From NCBI GenBank assembly GCA_947623455.1, contig OX392538.1, positions 35,324,001 to 35,388,000 of the forward strand: DNA of 64,000 bases, written 5' to 3'. How positions within the stretch are numbered: position 1 is the stretch's first letter; each line of letters opens with the position of its first letter. Of the stretch, positions 1-11,770 are shown in pieces. The translations under genes and the position numbers were made by a program. The stretch is from Mimachlamys varia. Its lineage: Eukaryota > Mollusca > Bivalvia > Pectinida > Pectinidae. The notes beneath the pieces were generated by a model. The model was not told the DNA's origin. It worked only from the letters and a program-made list of their open reading frames with translations, and did no database searches.

Positions 1-148
1 ATGAAGCAGAAGCCGCTTACTCTTCCGGAACACCTTGTCTTCTACAAGGGTCTACATGTAGATATTTCCTTTGTTCATATTTTTCCCCCTGGTTAAATCG
101 ATTTTGAGTTCGGATTATGATTTTGTAAACGCTTCGGTATTCTCTTAT
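1..148 (+). mobile_element. Retroelement 3'-tail fragment (sense +), cut by the window edge
   Basis: Matches the 3' end of the retroelement at 29585-30680: CTTACTCTTCCGGAACACC, then TCTACATGTAGAT, TTGTTCATATTTTTCCCCC and TAATCGATTTTGAGTTCGGA, ending near CGGTATTCTC. No reverse-transcriptase part is present in the window. It is one of about a dozen related tails here. Confidence 0.8.
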
Positions 149-360
149 TTATTTTATCACATTGCATCCAATGACACCGGAGCGACAACGCACATAAACA
201 TAGTAATAAAACAATTTAAAATGTCGAGAGAATCAATTTGAAAAGAAAAGAAAAACATACTATATCACAGTGTCAATACACAATACAAGGTTTAGATAAA
301 CAAACAGCGTTTAATTATCCTGAAAATGTTACATTATCAAGAAAATACAGTAAAACATTG

Positions 361-600
361 GACGTCGTGACCAAGTGGTTAATGTGTCAGACATTCTGCT
401 ACCACTAGTCCTCTGCCTATGGGTCACGAGTTCGAGTCCTCAGTTGGGCAGTTGTCAAGTACTTGCCGTTGGTCGGTGGTTTTCTTTCGGGAACTCCGGC
501 TTTTCTCCACAAATAAAGCAGTCTGGCACGCCGTTAAAATGCCCATATATGTGACATGTAATTGGAGTTAACACACAGTATAAACAAAACCATATCAAAC
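361..600 (+). mobile_element. tRNA-headed SINE, divergent copy (family 1)
   Basis: The tRNA-like head has an A-box-like GACCAAGTGGTTAATGTG and a B box GAGTTCGAGTCC (about 429-440). It is followed by the core GGTCGGTGGTTTTCTTTCGG and an A-rich 3' end. The same order is seen in the better copies at 45918 and 56725. The core resembles the Meta domain of animal MetaSINEs. That family name is from memory of the domain and is not a database match. Confidence 0.8.
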
Positions 601-1244
601 CAAACGGTAAACAAGATTACTAAATCAATAGAAAAGCGAACATTAGCTTCCATAGATTTATTGGTTTTTAGACACTGATACCATCTTCATTTTAAAATCC
701 CCAAACGGCTTGAATATTTTACTGCATATTTCTTTTTTACATATAACATTGAGGTAAAAAATAAGTATACAGACTCATTTATTCAAGGATTCTACCTTTC
801 TGTATAATGTATTTTACGTGACATATTTTAACAAAAGTGTCATCACGGTAATCATCAATCTTTTTTAATTAAAAATATTTCTATTTTATTGGCTCTTCAA
901 ATTTCTTCTTTCAATAAAAGAGGCGCCGTATTTAAATCATCGCAGCTCAAGTCGACGTCGTAGACTTATTTATATACCACGTACAAGTTTCGTTATCATA
1001 TATATATATATAAGAACTTGTTTTTATACCCCATCTACAGTTACATTCTTTTATCATTTTTCACCGGCACTAATATATTTTACCTTTGCAAAATATTTGC
1101 AATTTGGAGTCGTGTGGAGTCTCTAGTTAATATGCTCTTTCTCCTGACTTGTGTTCTTAAGTTAATACAGCTGGAATCACTGAAGCATGATGACATGTTT
1201 GTACAGCATAATACTTGTGGGCTATATCAGAAAAAAATACAGCT
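601..1244. other. AT-rich spacer, no gene seen
   Basis: AT-rich unique sequence with a short (TA)n run at about 1000-1010. An 83-codon open frame at 1018-1269 has no recognisable motif and runs into a retroelement tail, so it is not called. Confidence 0.5.
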
Positions 1245-1345
1245 TACCGAAGCGTCAACAAAAGAATAATGGATTAAAATAGTGGTAAAGTATAAAAAAG
1301 GGAAATATCTTTATGAAGACCCTTTCAAAATTGCAAGAGATAAAT
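1245..1345 (-). mobile_element. Retroelement 3'-tail fragment (sense -), degraded
   Basis: Contains ACCGAAGCGTCAACAAAA, then AATGGATTAAAATAGTGG and GGGAAATATCTTTATG, the reverse complement of the tail family. It is closest to the copy at 28660. Confidence 0.6.
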
Positions 1346-1689
1346 GACGGAAATAATTGTGCATGAAGCACTGAAGCTTGAAGACTTGTTTTGCACAGCA
1401 TATATCCGTGTGTGTCGTGACTTGGTATCATTTAATAAATAAATATGTTTTTATGTATTAAATGTTGACATTAATGATTACCTTAACGACCACAACATTA
1501 GACTTTTATTATATTCACCTATATGACTGTGTGTATATGTCTGCATTACCTACAGTGTATTATATGTTTTCCCCTTTTCTTGATACTTTAAAGCATTCAA
1601 CCTATATTGACAGTTTGATGTATTCTTTGCTGAAGAATGATGTGACATTAATTTGTGTTCTATTTAACATATAGCGTCAATGTTCGAAT
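1346..1689. other. AT-rich spacer, no gene seen
   Basis: No repeat or gene recognised. A 70-codon frame at 1462-1674 has low-complexity composition and no motif. Confidence 0.5.
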
Positions 1690-1965
1690 TGGTGCTTAAG
1701 AAGAGAATACCAAAGCATCAACAAAACCATAACCCCAACTCAAAGTCGATTTAATTAGAGACAAGATAGGAACAAAAGAAATATTTACATGGAGACACAT
1801 GTATAAGCATAAGACAATAAGACCAGGTGTTCCAGAAGAGTTGTCGTCATCGACGACACCCGCCATGTAAATCTTGGTCACATCTAAGTAAGCAGAAATC
1901 CTCAAAATGAGAACCGAGTTATCATTGTCAATCACAACAAGTAAGCACACGTGTTGGCTCAGTAT
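1690..1965 (-). mobile_element. Retroelement 3'-tail fragment (sense -)
   Basis: One of the longer tails. It contains GAATACCAAAGCATCAACAA, CTCAAAGTCGATTTAATTAG, ACCAGGTGTTCCAGAAGAG, GACGACACCCGCCATGTAAA and TCCTCAAAATGAGAACCGAG. All are in the same order as the reverse complement of 30440-30680. It ends before the reverse-transcriptase region. Confidence 0.85.
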
Positions 1966-2424
1966 TTAGAAATTTGTAATCCATGTGATTTTTAACAAAG
2001 ATATTTTAAATTGTAGGCTGTTTGAAGATTTATTATTTCGTAAAAACATGAACTTCCTTCAAACCATTTTTAATAAAGTGATCTGCTAAATAATTGGTGT
2101 TTGCTATTTATTCTAGATCATATGATTAATGAAAATTTCGTATTTAGAAAGTATTCATTCTTTAGAGCTCAGTAGCGTATTAATTTATAAATTAAACTTT
2201 TCATGCATTTCCTCGGTTGAATGTACCTAGTATGAATCGTTTTGTTATTTTCATCATTTAAATGAATTAATTGAAAGTTTAAATAAAATGTCTAAAACGA
2301 ATCGAATTTATTTCTGGATAAAATCTAACTAATAAGTAGAATATTTTTTATTACGACATTACGGTTATAGTATCTATAAAACAATTGAAATTTGATTCTC
2401 AAAATAGATTTTGAAAATTAACAC
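1966..2424. other. AT-rich spacer, no gene seen
   Basis: No coding, repeat or RNA signature recognised between the two retroelement tails. Confidence 0.5.
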
Positions 2425-2625
2425 AAAACCTCAAAATTGATTTAACTAGGGACAAGATATGATCAACGTAAATATTCACACGGAGATCTTTGAAAAAGTA
2501 CAGGAGAATAAAACCAGGTGTTACGAACAGTTTTCGCCTTTCGTTTTGTAATCTAGGTCACAACCAAATGAATAAATCACACGTCCTCAAAATGAGAGTT
2601 GAGGCATTTACAAATAAACATACAT
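2425..2625 (-). mobile_element. Retroelement 3'-tail fragment (sense -), divergent
   Basis: Contains CCTCAAAATTGATTTAACTA, GGGACAAGATATGATCAACG, AATAAAACCAGGTGTTACG and CGTCCTCAAAATGAGAGTTG. The order matches the neighbouring tail at 1690-1965, from which it is about 470 bp away in the same orientation. Confidence 0.75.
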
Positions 2626-3685
2626 TGCGTTAAGAATTCGACGGATTTCTTTATAGTTTTACGTTGTATATTCTTTTTGACATTTAATTGAATGTTACCA
2701 TCATGAAGTAAATGCACTCATTTCTTAATAGTTTTGTTCATCTTCAAATTATTGTCATTATATTCACATGTTCATTATAAAACAAAATATAGTTTTAAAA
2801 ACCATGTATATCATGTACTCGTAGCCAAGTCGACTTCACATACATATGACGTGTTTCTACGTTTTGTAAAAGTACGACATGAATTTATTCAATACAGTTT
2901 CTTAAAAGCAAAATCTGTTCATTTTTAATTTTGACATGACAAATAGCATCAATTGTATAAGCATGTTTATTATTACTTATTCCAGCTTATGTAATGCTGT
3001 CAAACTTGGCTATTAACACGTATATAAATGTTCGTTTTCTCTTATAGTTTGAGGATCCCGTTTACTTATAAGTATTTAGTCTAACGTGGCTAAACTTCAC
3101 ATTAAACACCCAAAATCAATAAACTAGAATTATAGATATAACTCGAAATTTCTCCATGTTTACGCCAACATCGAGATAACGAGGTTTGGATGTAGTTAAA
3201 ATACGAAGATAATCTAAAATACCTGACCAATGACATTTATAATAGTAATATAATAATATACAATAATTATATAGCGCTCTAGATAATTTGTCCAGGAGGT
3301 TATTTGATTATGATGAATAAAAGCATTAGCATGTATATAAATCACTTATTGAACATAAAAGTGTGACATTTGATTATCCATGGGTAGATTACAATAGCAA
3401 TTATTTTACAATAGCATCTGTGTTTAAAATCGATAAATCATTAATTTCTCTGAACATGGGTCCACATAAGGTATTGATTATGTACTTTAGGAAAAACTCA
3501 TAATTCATAATATTTAATACACCAAGCTATTATTAATAAAGACTTGCACTTAAATCTCCATAGTGGTTGCAGCTTAATATTATCTTGCATATTAGTTATC
3601 TATTCATGCATAATATATTTATAATATAAAAAAGAACAAAAAACAAAGACTTTGAAGGAAAAATAACTAGATTCCTTTTAATAAT
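2626..3685. other. AT-rich spacer, no gene seen
   Basis: AT-rich sequence without recognisable genes or repeats. A 64-codon frame at 2734-2928 is unsupported. Confidence 0.5.
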
Positions 3686-3689
3686 TATA

Positions 3690-5425
3690 TATATACCTAC
3701 ATGTATACGTACGACTTACACAAAGCTAGGTGTAGTAATATATAGATACATATACGTACGACACAAAAAGTTAGGTGTAGCACTATATATATACCTATAC
3801 GTAAGATATACACAAAGCTAGGTGTAGCACTATATATGTACCTATACGTAAGATATACACAAAGCTAGCTGTAGCACTATATAAATACCTATACGCACGA
3901 CAAAAACAGCTAGGTATAGCACTATACATGTACCTATACGAACGACACAAAAAGCTAGGTGTAGCATTTTAGATATACCTATACGTACGACAAAAAAAGC
4001 TAGGTGTAGCACTAATATACCTGTACGCATGACACAAAGAGCTAGGTGTAGCACTATATATATACCTGTACGTACGACACAAAAACTAGATGAAGCACTA
4101 TATATATACCTATACGAACGACACAAAAAGCTAGGTGAAGTACTATATAAATACCTATACTTACGACACAAAAAGCTAGGTGTAACACTAAATATATAGC
4201 TATACGTATGACACACACAAAGCTTGGTGTAGCACTATACATATACCTGTATATACGCACGACACAAAGAGCTAGGTGTAGCATTATATATATACCTATA
4301 CGAACGACGCAAAAAGCTAGGTGAAGTACTATATATATACCTATACATACGACACACAAAAAGCTTTGTGTAGTACTAAATATATACCTGTACGTATGAC
4401 ACACACAAAGCTTGGTGTAGCACAATACATATACCTTTACGTACGAAACACAAAAAGCTAGATGTAGTACTATATATACCTATACGTACGACACCAAAAG
4501 TTAGGTGTAGTACTATATATACTACGTACTACATACTACGTACGACACACACTAAAGCTAGGTGTAGCACTATATATATATATATCTATATGTACGACAC
4601 AAATAGATGGTCGTAGCACTATATATATACCTTTACGAACGACACAAAAAGCTAGGTGTAGCATTATATATATACCTATACGTACGACACAAAAAGCTAG
4701 TGAAGCACTATACATATACCTATACGTACGACACAAAAAGCTAGGTGTAGCACTATATATACATAAACGAACGCCACAAAAAGCTAGGTGTAGCACTATA
4801 TATATAGCTATACGTTCGAAACAAAAAGCTAGGTGTAACAGTATATATAGCTATACGTACGAAACAAAAAGCTAGGTGTAACAGTATATATAGCTATACG
4901 TACGAAACAAAAAGCTAGGTATAACAGTATATATAGCTATACATGCGACACAAAAAGCTAGGTGTAGCACTATATATATACCTATACGTACGACACAAAA
5001 AGCTAGGTGTAACAGTATATATAGCTATAAATACGACACAAAAAGCTAGGTGTAGCACTATATATATACCTTTACGTGCGACACAAAAAGCTAGGTGTAA
5101 CAGTATATATAGCTATAAATACGACACAAAAAGCTAGGTGTAGCACTATATATATACCTTTACGTGCGACACAAAAAGCTAGGTGTAACAGTATATATAG
5201 CTATACGTACGAAACAAAAAGCTAGGTGTAACAGTATATATAGCTTTACGTACGACACAAAAAGCTAGGTGTAACAGTATATATAGCTTTACGTACGACA
5301 CAAAAAGCTAGATGTAGTACTAAATATATACCTGTACGTACGACACAAAAGCTGGGTGTAGTACTAAATATATACCTATACGAACGAAATACACAAAGCT
5401 AGGTGTAAGCACTATAGATATATAT
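3690..5425. repeat. 44-46-bp minisatellite (about 39 units)
   Basis: Tandem units built on ACGACACAAAAAGCTAGGTG followed by TAGCACTATATATATACCTA. There are two main unit types. One has TAGCAC...ATACC (most of 3690-4800) and the other has TAACAGTATATATAGCTATA (mainly 4810-5300). Between about 4990 and 5190 the types alternate, giving an ~88-bp higher-order dimer. The 45-bp period is divisible by three, which explains the long stop-free minus-strand frames at 3842-4425 and 4536-4796. These encode repetitive peptides and are not called as genes. Confidence 0.97.
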
Positions 5426-6735
5426 GTATAGGTATAATATGCAAATCTCTACGTAGGCGTATGGTCTTTACTAAAGAAATCGTCAAATAAGTAAAATCAT
5501 TACTTTTTCTCAAATCTAGATGTAGAGCGATGTATTGGGTGTGAACCCAGTGTCGAATACCCATTGCGCATCCCAAGTTAAGTTTTTAAAGAACGGCAGG
5601 TGCTAAATGCAATATCTGCTTAATAGTCGCCCCTAGATCTCTAAAAGTACCACTTAAAAGGAAAACGCTTCTTAACGAAAATGCGGGATGTTATTCAAGT
5701 GCTAGAGGATCTAAGTGCAATCAGACATATATTTTGCATAATGAAATTGTCTTAATACCCTTGCTCATATATATGTATATTTATGTATGTGAATTCAGTC
5801 ATTTTGTCACCTGTCCTATCATATATTTACAACTTGTGCAGTAACCGAAAATATATTGCTGTAAATCATGAATATTTTATCGATATATTACCTGCAATTC
5901 ATCATTACGTGATTTGATGAGAATTGATAAATAACACAACCATGAAATCAACACAAAATGTCTATATAAACTATGTTGGTCCTTGCTTTAAAACCGAAGT
6001 TCATCATGTCCTTAGACAGTTCATAAATAGGTAAAGGTTATTTAAAACTTTTTAAATATCCGAAGACAATATTTCGTACCTAGAACGTATAGCAGTATTA
6101 TTTTTATTCATTCATTCATAGCTTTACGTGCTTTTAATGAGTTTTTTTTCACCAAATGACGATCTGAAATTAAATTTAGGTTCTATTTCATTTTTTTTAA
6201 TATACATGTATTCTATTTCATATGCGAACTAGTTGGTCCAGGGTATGGCTAGCTTCAAGCAATGTTTGAGTGATATCTGTAAAAATATGAATAAATTCAA
6301 GCGTACAGATTGTAATTTTACATATTCAGACATGCAGATTGGTTTCAGATTGCAATAATTTAAACAAATAACAATATTGAAGTATATTTAGCTATATTAT
6401 GGTATAATAAGCCGACTATTCTTTGTAACTAAGTTTTGCTAAGCAAGAAAACCTCTGAAAGCTTGGATTTCCTATTTTAACGATATAATGATTTACAATC
6501 TGCTTATTATACCCCATTTTTTAATAATTGTAAAATAATAACCCTAATGTATATTGCTAATATTATGATTATTTATATATATAATTATCATTACTGATTA
6601 CTCCATTACTGGCAGTGATATTTTCATAGACTTAGGGATTCTGAATCAATATCTGTTCCAAATGTTGATATCTTTCATGAATGCTCGAAAAGAATGTTCA
6701 ATCAAGAACATGCTGTTTATAACATTCATCGTTAT
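5426..6735. other. Spacer, no gene seen
   Basis: A somewhat GC-richer patch at about 5515-5700 (GTGAACCCAGTGTCGAATAC, GCATCCCAAGTTAAG) is followed by AT-rich sequence. No splice-bounded coding exon or RNA gene could be recognised. Confidence 0.45.
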
Positions 6736-6888
6736 AAAACATTGGCTTCTTCTAGAAAACCTGGGCTTATTCTCTTGTTCTTTTACAAGGGTCTCCATGT
6801 AAATCTTTCCTTTTTTTCACATTTTGTCCATTGTTTAATCGATTTTGAGTTCATATTATAGTTTTGTGGCGCTTTGGTATTCTCAAAC
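6736..6888 (+). mobile_element. Retroelement 3'-tail fragment (sense +)
   Basis: CTGGGCTTATTCTCTTGTTC, AAGGGTCTCCATGTAAATC, TTTAATCGATTTTGAGTTCA and GCGCTTTGGTATTCTC follow the tail-family order on the plus strand. Confidence 0.85.
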
Positions 6889-8289
6889 CCTGTTTCCATC
6901 AGCAACAAATATTGTTACAAGAATGGTAATATATAACTGAAAAAAACCCATCAGGGCTGATGACAATGAGAAATGATAGATATAAACATATTTTATAAAG
7001 ATGAATCATAAATTAAAAGTGTGATTGTTTCTTATTATTTTGCCAAATAAATCTGTTTTGAATCTAAAACACTTATATTTACATTTTGTATATGGCATTT
7101 CCAACGATTTTGACGTTTACACTCCAGTTAACGTTAGTTCACCGCGTAGGAATACAAGCCGGACCACTTTCACGTTTGCGCTATACGTGTGAATGCGCAT
7201 TGTTAATGTGTTACCTTTAATTCAAAATTTGGATGAACTTGATTTTTTAAAGCTTAAAAAGCAAATGAAAGCAATCTAATAATGAAAACTTATATATCTT
7301 CAATTTCTAACGGTAACAAACAATGTTATTGTGGACGATATTCTGTTTACTTCTTGAAGTTGACAACATTTCCCGCCAAATTGGATTCAGTTGTTTTGGT
7401 TTTCTATTTTGGTATTCCATCAGTTCGGCTGTTCCGTTAGTGCGAATAACGTTCAATAAATGACGATTTTTACATTTGTTAGTTGCGAAAATCAATTTTA
7501 AAGTGTCAAAATGTGAATATAAGAAATATTGTTATTGTTTTGTTGTTTACTGGTTTGTAAACTGATTTTCTATACAGATATTTCAACATAACTGAATTGC
7601 GTCTGTTTAAAAATAAGATTACACACCAGTAAACAACAACAAAAAAAGAAAATATGTTTTAAATAATCACTGAATTATGCTTCCAGTGACCAAGTTCTGG
7701 TTTCGGTATGGACGATGAATACTTGATAAGTATATCTATAGAATATTAATTTAATTTTCCTCCACACAATTTAAAATATAAACTGCAATTATTTTAAAAT
7801 ATCATTCGAATAAATAGCATTATATTTGAATGTGCTATGTTTGATTTAAACATTTTTTATTGCATAAATCAAGCAAACAGATTGGGCACAAGTTATTACA
7901 ACATTACAAAACTCTACATCTACTAGGTTAAGTGAATGATAATCATTTTTTAATTTCCTATAGAGATTATTGAGCTGTTGTATGGATGTACATATGAATA
8001 CACAGCACACATTGAACGTGATAAGACCCTTTTGTTAACCTAAAGCTAATATAAATCGATTTTTCCTTAGATGCAGCGTATCCAAGGCCACAGCACGCTT
8101 TAAGCGTAGAATAAAGATTGTTCAGATCTTCTTAAAGATATTAGATACCAAGGACGCTTGATAACAGCTGAGCATGAAAGAATAATTGTGACTAGATTAA
8201 TACTCTTAATTCTCTCTGGTTTTTATATCTAATATCGGAGACCTGCAATCAATGTTCTGCAATAAACAGATAGACATATTGCATAAAAA
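6889..8289. other. AT-rich spacer, no gene seen
   Basis: Mostly unique AT-rich DNA. A small GC-richer patch lies at about 7120-7200. Nothing is called. Confidence 0.45.
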
Positions 8290-8475
8290 ATTGAGAATCA
8301 CGAAGCGTCAACAAAACCATAATCCGAACGCAAAATCGATTAAACTTTAGGAACAAGAATATGAAAAAGGAAAGATCTACATGGAGGGCATTGTAAACGT
8401 ACAAGGGAATACGACAAGGTGTCCTGGAAGAGTAAGTGTCTTCTGATTCATCGACGACAACAGCGTCAATAACGT
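8290..8475 (-). mobile_element. Retroelement 3'-tail fragment (sense -)
   Basis: ACGAAGCGTCAACAAAACCA, CAAAATCGATTAAACTTTAG, GGAAAGATCTACATGGAGG, GGTGTCCTGGAAGAGTAAGT and TCATCGACGACAACAGCGTC are in the reverse-complement order of the tail family. Confidence 0.85.
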
Positions 8476-10559
8476 TTATGCAAAATGTTGCAGGTTAAAA
8501 ACAATTGTATTTCTGCTGCATTAGAACTATTTTACATAAACTAACTAAATTAAAATATATCATAGACATTATCGTTTATGTGGTTCTAGATTCGTTGGTT
8601 AAGAATGTGTTGAAATTATGGAGAGAAGTATTCGAATTCGAATAGGTAGAATTTTGGTGTATCATCTTATAATTGAGGAGTCGTTAGTTATGTAGCAGTT
8701 AAAATGCTATATGGACCATGAGCGTGAATTGATAAAGCATTGCCAATAATCATTACAATAGTGTGTCCTGCGTGTGTAAAGCATGTTTAGTCTGGTACCA
8801 TATTGAAGTATAAACATGTTATGTGATGATTGCAGTGTCCTTATTCATATTTATGCTCAAAAGATGTAATATTTTTTAAACATTAAGCAAATTAGAAAAA
8901 CTAGGTCACTATGACCTACTTTTCGATCATAGATACTTTTTATGATCAGTTTGAAGTTGTTCTGTTTTGTAATTGCACAATGCATCAAAATTATGAAGAA
9001 AGAATAAACAAATATCATGTAATTTTATCAAATTGGGTCTATTATGAATTTGACCCCTTACTTTGACCCCCAGATAACTCGTTAAACGCTCCAACCTGAC
9101 CTACATTTCATGTCATAACATGACCACCTAACCAATAGGTGTTAATATGCAAAAAAAAACTTATCGGTGATAGCCACCAGAAGGCCCAAATCGGCACCCC
9201 TCCTTTAACTCCATACTTAATCAATATATGCCTTTTGTTTACGCCTCGTTATTCTTTTGTTATTTTTTCCCTATCAAATCGTACAAAGATGAAGGGGGAA
9301 ATACAATGGATTCAGTGGTACTTTCCAATGTAACCAATGTATATCAATGCAATTATAATGATTTAAATTAAAAAAAAAAATAACTGCGGCCATTTAATTT
9401 TTTTTTCAAAAACAAAACCGCCAAAAATCTTAATTCAGCAATTGCAACCACGTCTGGTTAGCATGTTTCAAACATGATGTATTTGCATTGGTTTCCTTCT
9501 TTGATAAAGGGAAATATCGCCATCAGCTATAACAATGAACATCTGGTATTGATCCTATTTTCGTTTTATTTGTATTAAGTGGAGAGACATGTACTTGTAC
9601 ATATGATAAGTTAATGAATATAGAATGAAAAAAAAAACGCGTCTTGGAAAGTGTTTATACGTGGTATTTCAGATAAAGGTGCAGCATATGTGTTTGTTAC
9701 GTCATCTTTCAAAAACAGACTCTGCTGGTGGATATTTTTAGTCCCTGGGGTTTGCTGGAGCCTCCATAGCAACAGTTATCTCATTTGATTATAGCGACAA
9801 AAAAACATAATATATAAATTTTCGTAGTACACGATTTGAAATTATACAGAACTAGTTTACTTTTACTTCTAAATTAATAAATTAAAGGGGTTTTACGCAC
9901 CTGACCCTTCTGCTTCTACATTAGTTTAGAAATTTTCGATTCCCACCTTTTGGCTCCGTGCAGAGTCCGAGGAGGACCAAACAGCTGTATGGTGCAGTTT
10001 AATTCCTTTTTTTGGGCGTACTACAACTATTACTAAATTTTCAAGGTGCAACATACAAGTGTGTTACGTCCTTCTTTTTATCAAGGTAGATTGAAACTAT
10101 ATAGACAAAATAAAATTAACAAATGGAAAATGAAAACCAACGGAGAAGTTTCGCTTTAAGTTTGTTACTTCTCGCACTGCACCAGTTTAGAATATCTATA
10201 TAGGTCAACAAAAAGTAAAAAGTAATGTGAATGACACTTTTGTAAAATACACGATTCTTAATTATGATAAACAGTATAATACATTATAAGCATAAAATGT
10301 AATTGGTGTTCGTATGAAGAATTTAAGGAATTTCATTTTCATTTTTTTTCAAATCTGATTGTTTAAATTCTGACATTTAAACTTTGTTGCTAATATTCGC
10401 AAGGGTTATAAATTCATGAAAACATCAAGTTAACCCGTGAACGTTAAGAACTATGCCATATGCTAGCATGACGGATATATTCTGTAAAATATTTTCTTCA
10501 TCACTATGACCAGACCAGATTCAACAGGTTAACTTAATTTATTTACATGATGAATAAAT
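8476..10559. other. AT-rich spacer with a weak internal duplication, no gene seen
   Basis: No supported gene. Two patches share a motif: AAAGGTGCAGCATATGTG and TTACGTCATCTTTC (about 9675-9710) recur imperfectly as CAAGGTGCAACATACAAG and TTACGTCCTTCTTT (about 10042-10078). This suggests an old ~370-bp duplication. Confidence 0.4.
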
Positions 10560-10692
10560 CCTGGTGAACATAAATGTAATATATAACATATGATATTAAG
10601 ATAATTCAAACATGTAAAATATGTTTCTATCACAATATTAAGATGTAACATATGTTTGTATGATAAGACAATATTAATATGTAATATATTTA

Positions 10693-10756
10693 TCCTCAAG
10701 TTGAATCAATTTTCAGTTCGGATTATGGTTTTGTAGACGCTTTGGTATTCTCCTTT
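10693..10756 (+). mobile_element. Retroelement 3'-terminal fragment embedded in the 31-bp array (left)
   Basis: CCTCAAGTTGAATCAATTTT, CAGTTCGGATTATGGTTTTG and TAGACGCTTTGGTATTCTCC match the terminal ~60 bp of the tail family. Confidence 0.75.
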
Positions 10757-10867
10757 TTTCCTTGTATGATAAGACAATTTTAGATGTAACATACTATGCT
10801 TGTATCAAAAGACAATATAAAGATGTAATATTTTTTGCTTGCATGATAAGACAATGCAAAGATGATA

Positions 10868-10938
10868 CGTATTTTGCCTCTAGTTTCATCAATTTTGAGT
10901 TCAGATTATGGTTTTGCTGCATACTCTCTGATTTTTCC
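10868..10938 (+). mobile_element. Retroelement 3'-terminal fragment embedded in the 31-bp array (right)
   Basis: TTTTGCCTCTAGTTTCATCA, ATTTTGAGTTCAGATTATGG and CTGCATACTCTCTG match the same ~60-bp terminus as the fragment 180 bp to the left. Degenerate 31-bp units lie between them, so the pair probably arose by local duplication. Confidence 0.7.
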
Positions 10939-11770
10939 CTGTATGGTATAAGAAAATGTAAAAATGTAGCAAATTGTGCTTGTATAAGACAATGTACAGA
11001 AGTAGCATACTTGTATAAGACAACCTACAGATGTAACATACTTGTATAAGACAACGTACAAATGTAACATACTTGTATAAGACAATATACAGATGTAACA
11101 TTCTTGTATAAGACAACGTACAGATGTAACATACTTGTATAAGACAATGTACAGATGTAACATACTTGTATAAGACAATATACAGATGTAACATACTTGT
11201 ATAAGACAATGTACAGATGTAACATACTTGTATAAGACAATGTACAGATGTAACATACTTGTATAAGACAATATACAGATGTAACATACTTGTATAAGAC
11301 AACGTACAGATGTAACATACTTGTATAAGACAATATACAGATGTAACATTCTTGTATAAGACAATGTACAGATGTAACATTATTGTATAAGACAATGTAC
11401 AGATGTAACATACTTGTATAAGACAATGTACAGATGTAACATACTTGTATAAGACAATATACAGATGTAACATACTTGTATAAGACAATGTACAGATGTA
11501 ACAATCTTGTATAAGACAATATACAGATGTAACATACTTGTATAAGACAATGTACAGATGTAACATACTTGTATAAGACAACGTATAGATGTAAAATACT
11601 TGTATAAGACAATGTACAGCTGTAACATACTTGTATAAGACAATGTACAGATGTAACATACTTATATGATACTTTCAACATGTAAAATATAGTTCTATGT
11701 CTATGTAAGCATGTAACACATTATGTTTGAATGATAAGACTGTGCAAATATGTAACATGCTCGTACGGTG

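Larger units (their letters stand above)
10560..11770. repeat. 31-bp minisatellite with degenerate flanks
   Basis: The core at about 10979-11665 holds about 22 units of 31 bp (CTTGTATAAGACAATGTACA then GATGTAACATA). Divergent units extend left to about 10560 and right to about 11770 (TGATAAGACAATATTAATATG, TAAGCATGTAACACATTATG). Because 31 is not divisible by three and a unit lacks minus-strand stops, all three minus-strand frames stay open. The overlapping 152-252-codon frames there are artefacts of the repeat. Confidence 0.96.

Noticed and set aside
3842..4796. Minus-strand frames of 86-124 codons rich in V-V-R-I-G-I-Y repeats
   Set aside because: Produced by the 45-bp minisatellite, whose period is divisible by three; no start context or non-repeat domain.
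10901..11681. Overlapping minus-strand open frames up to 252 codons
   Set aside because: They are the 31-bp minisatellite read in all frames; the residue pattern repeats with the array and all three frames are open at once.
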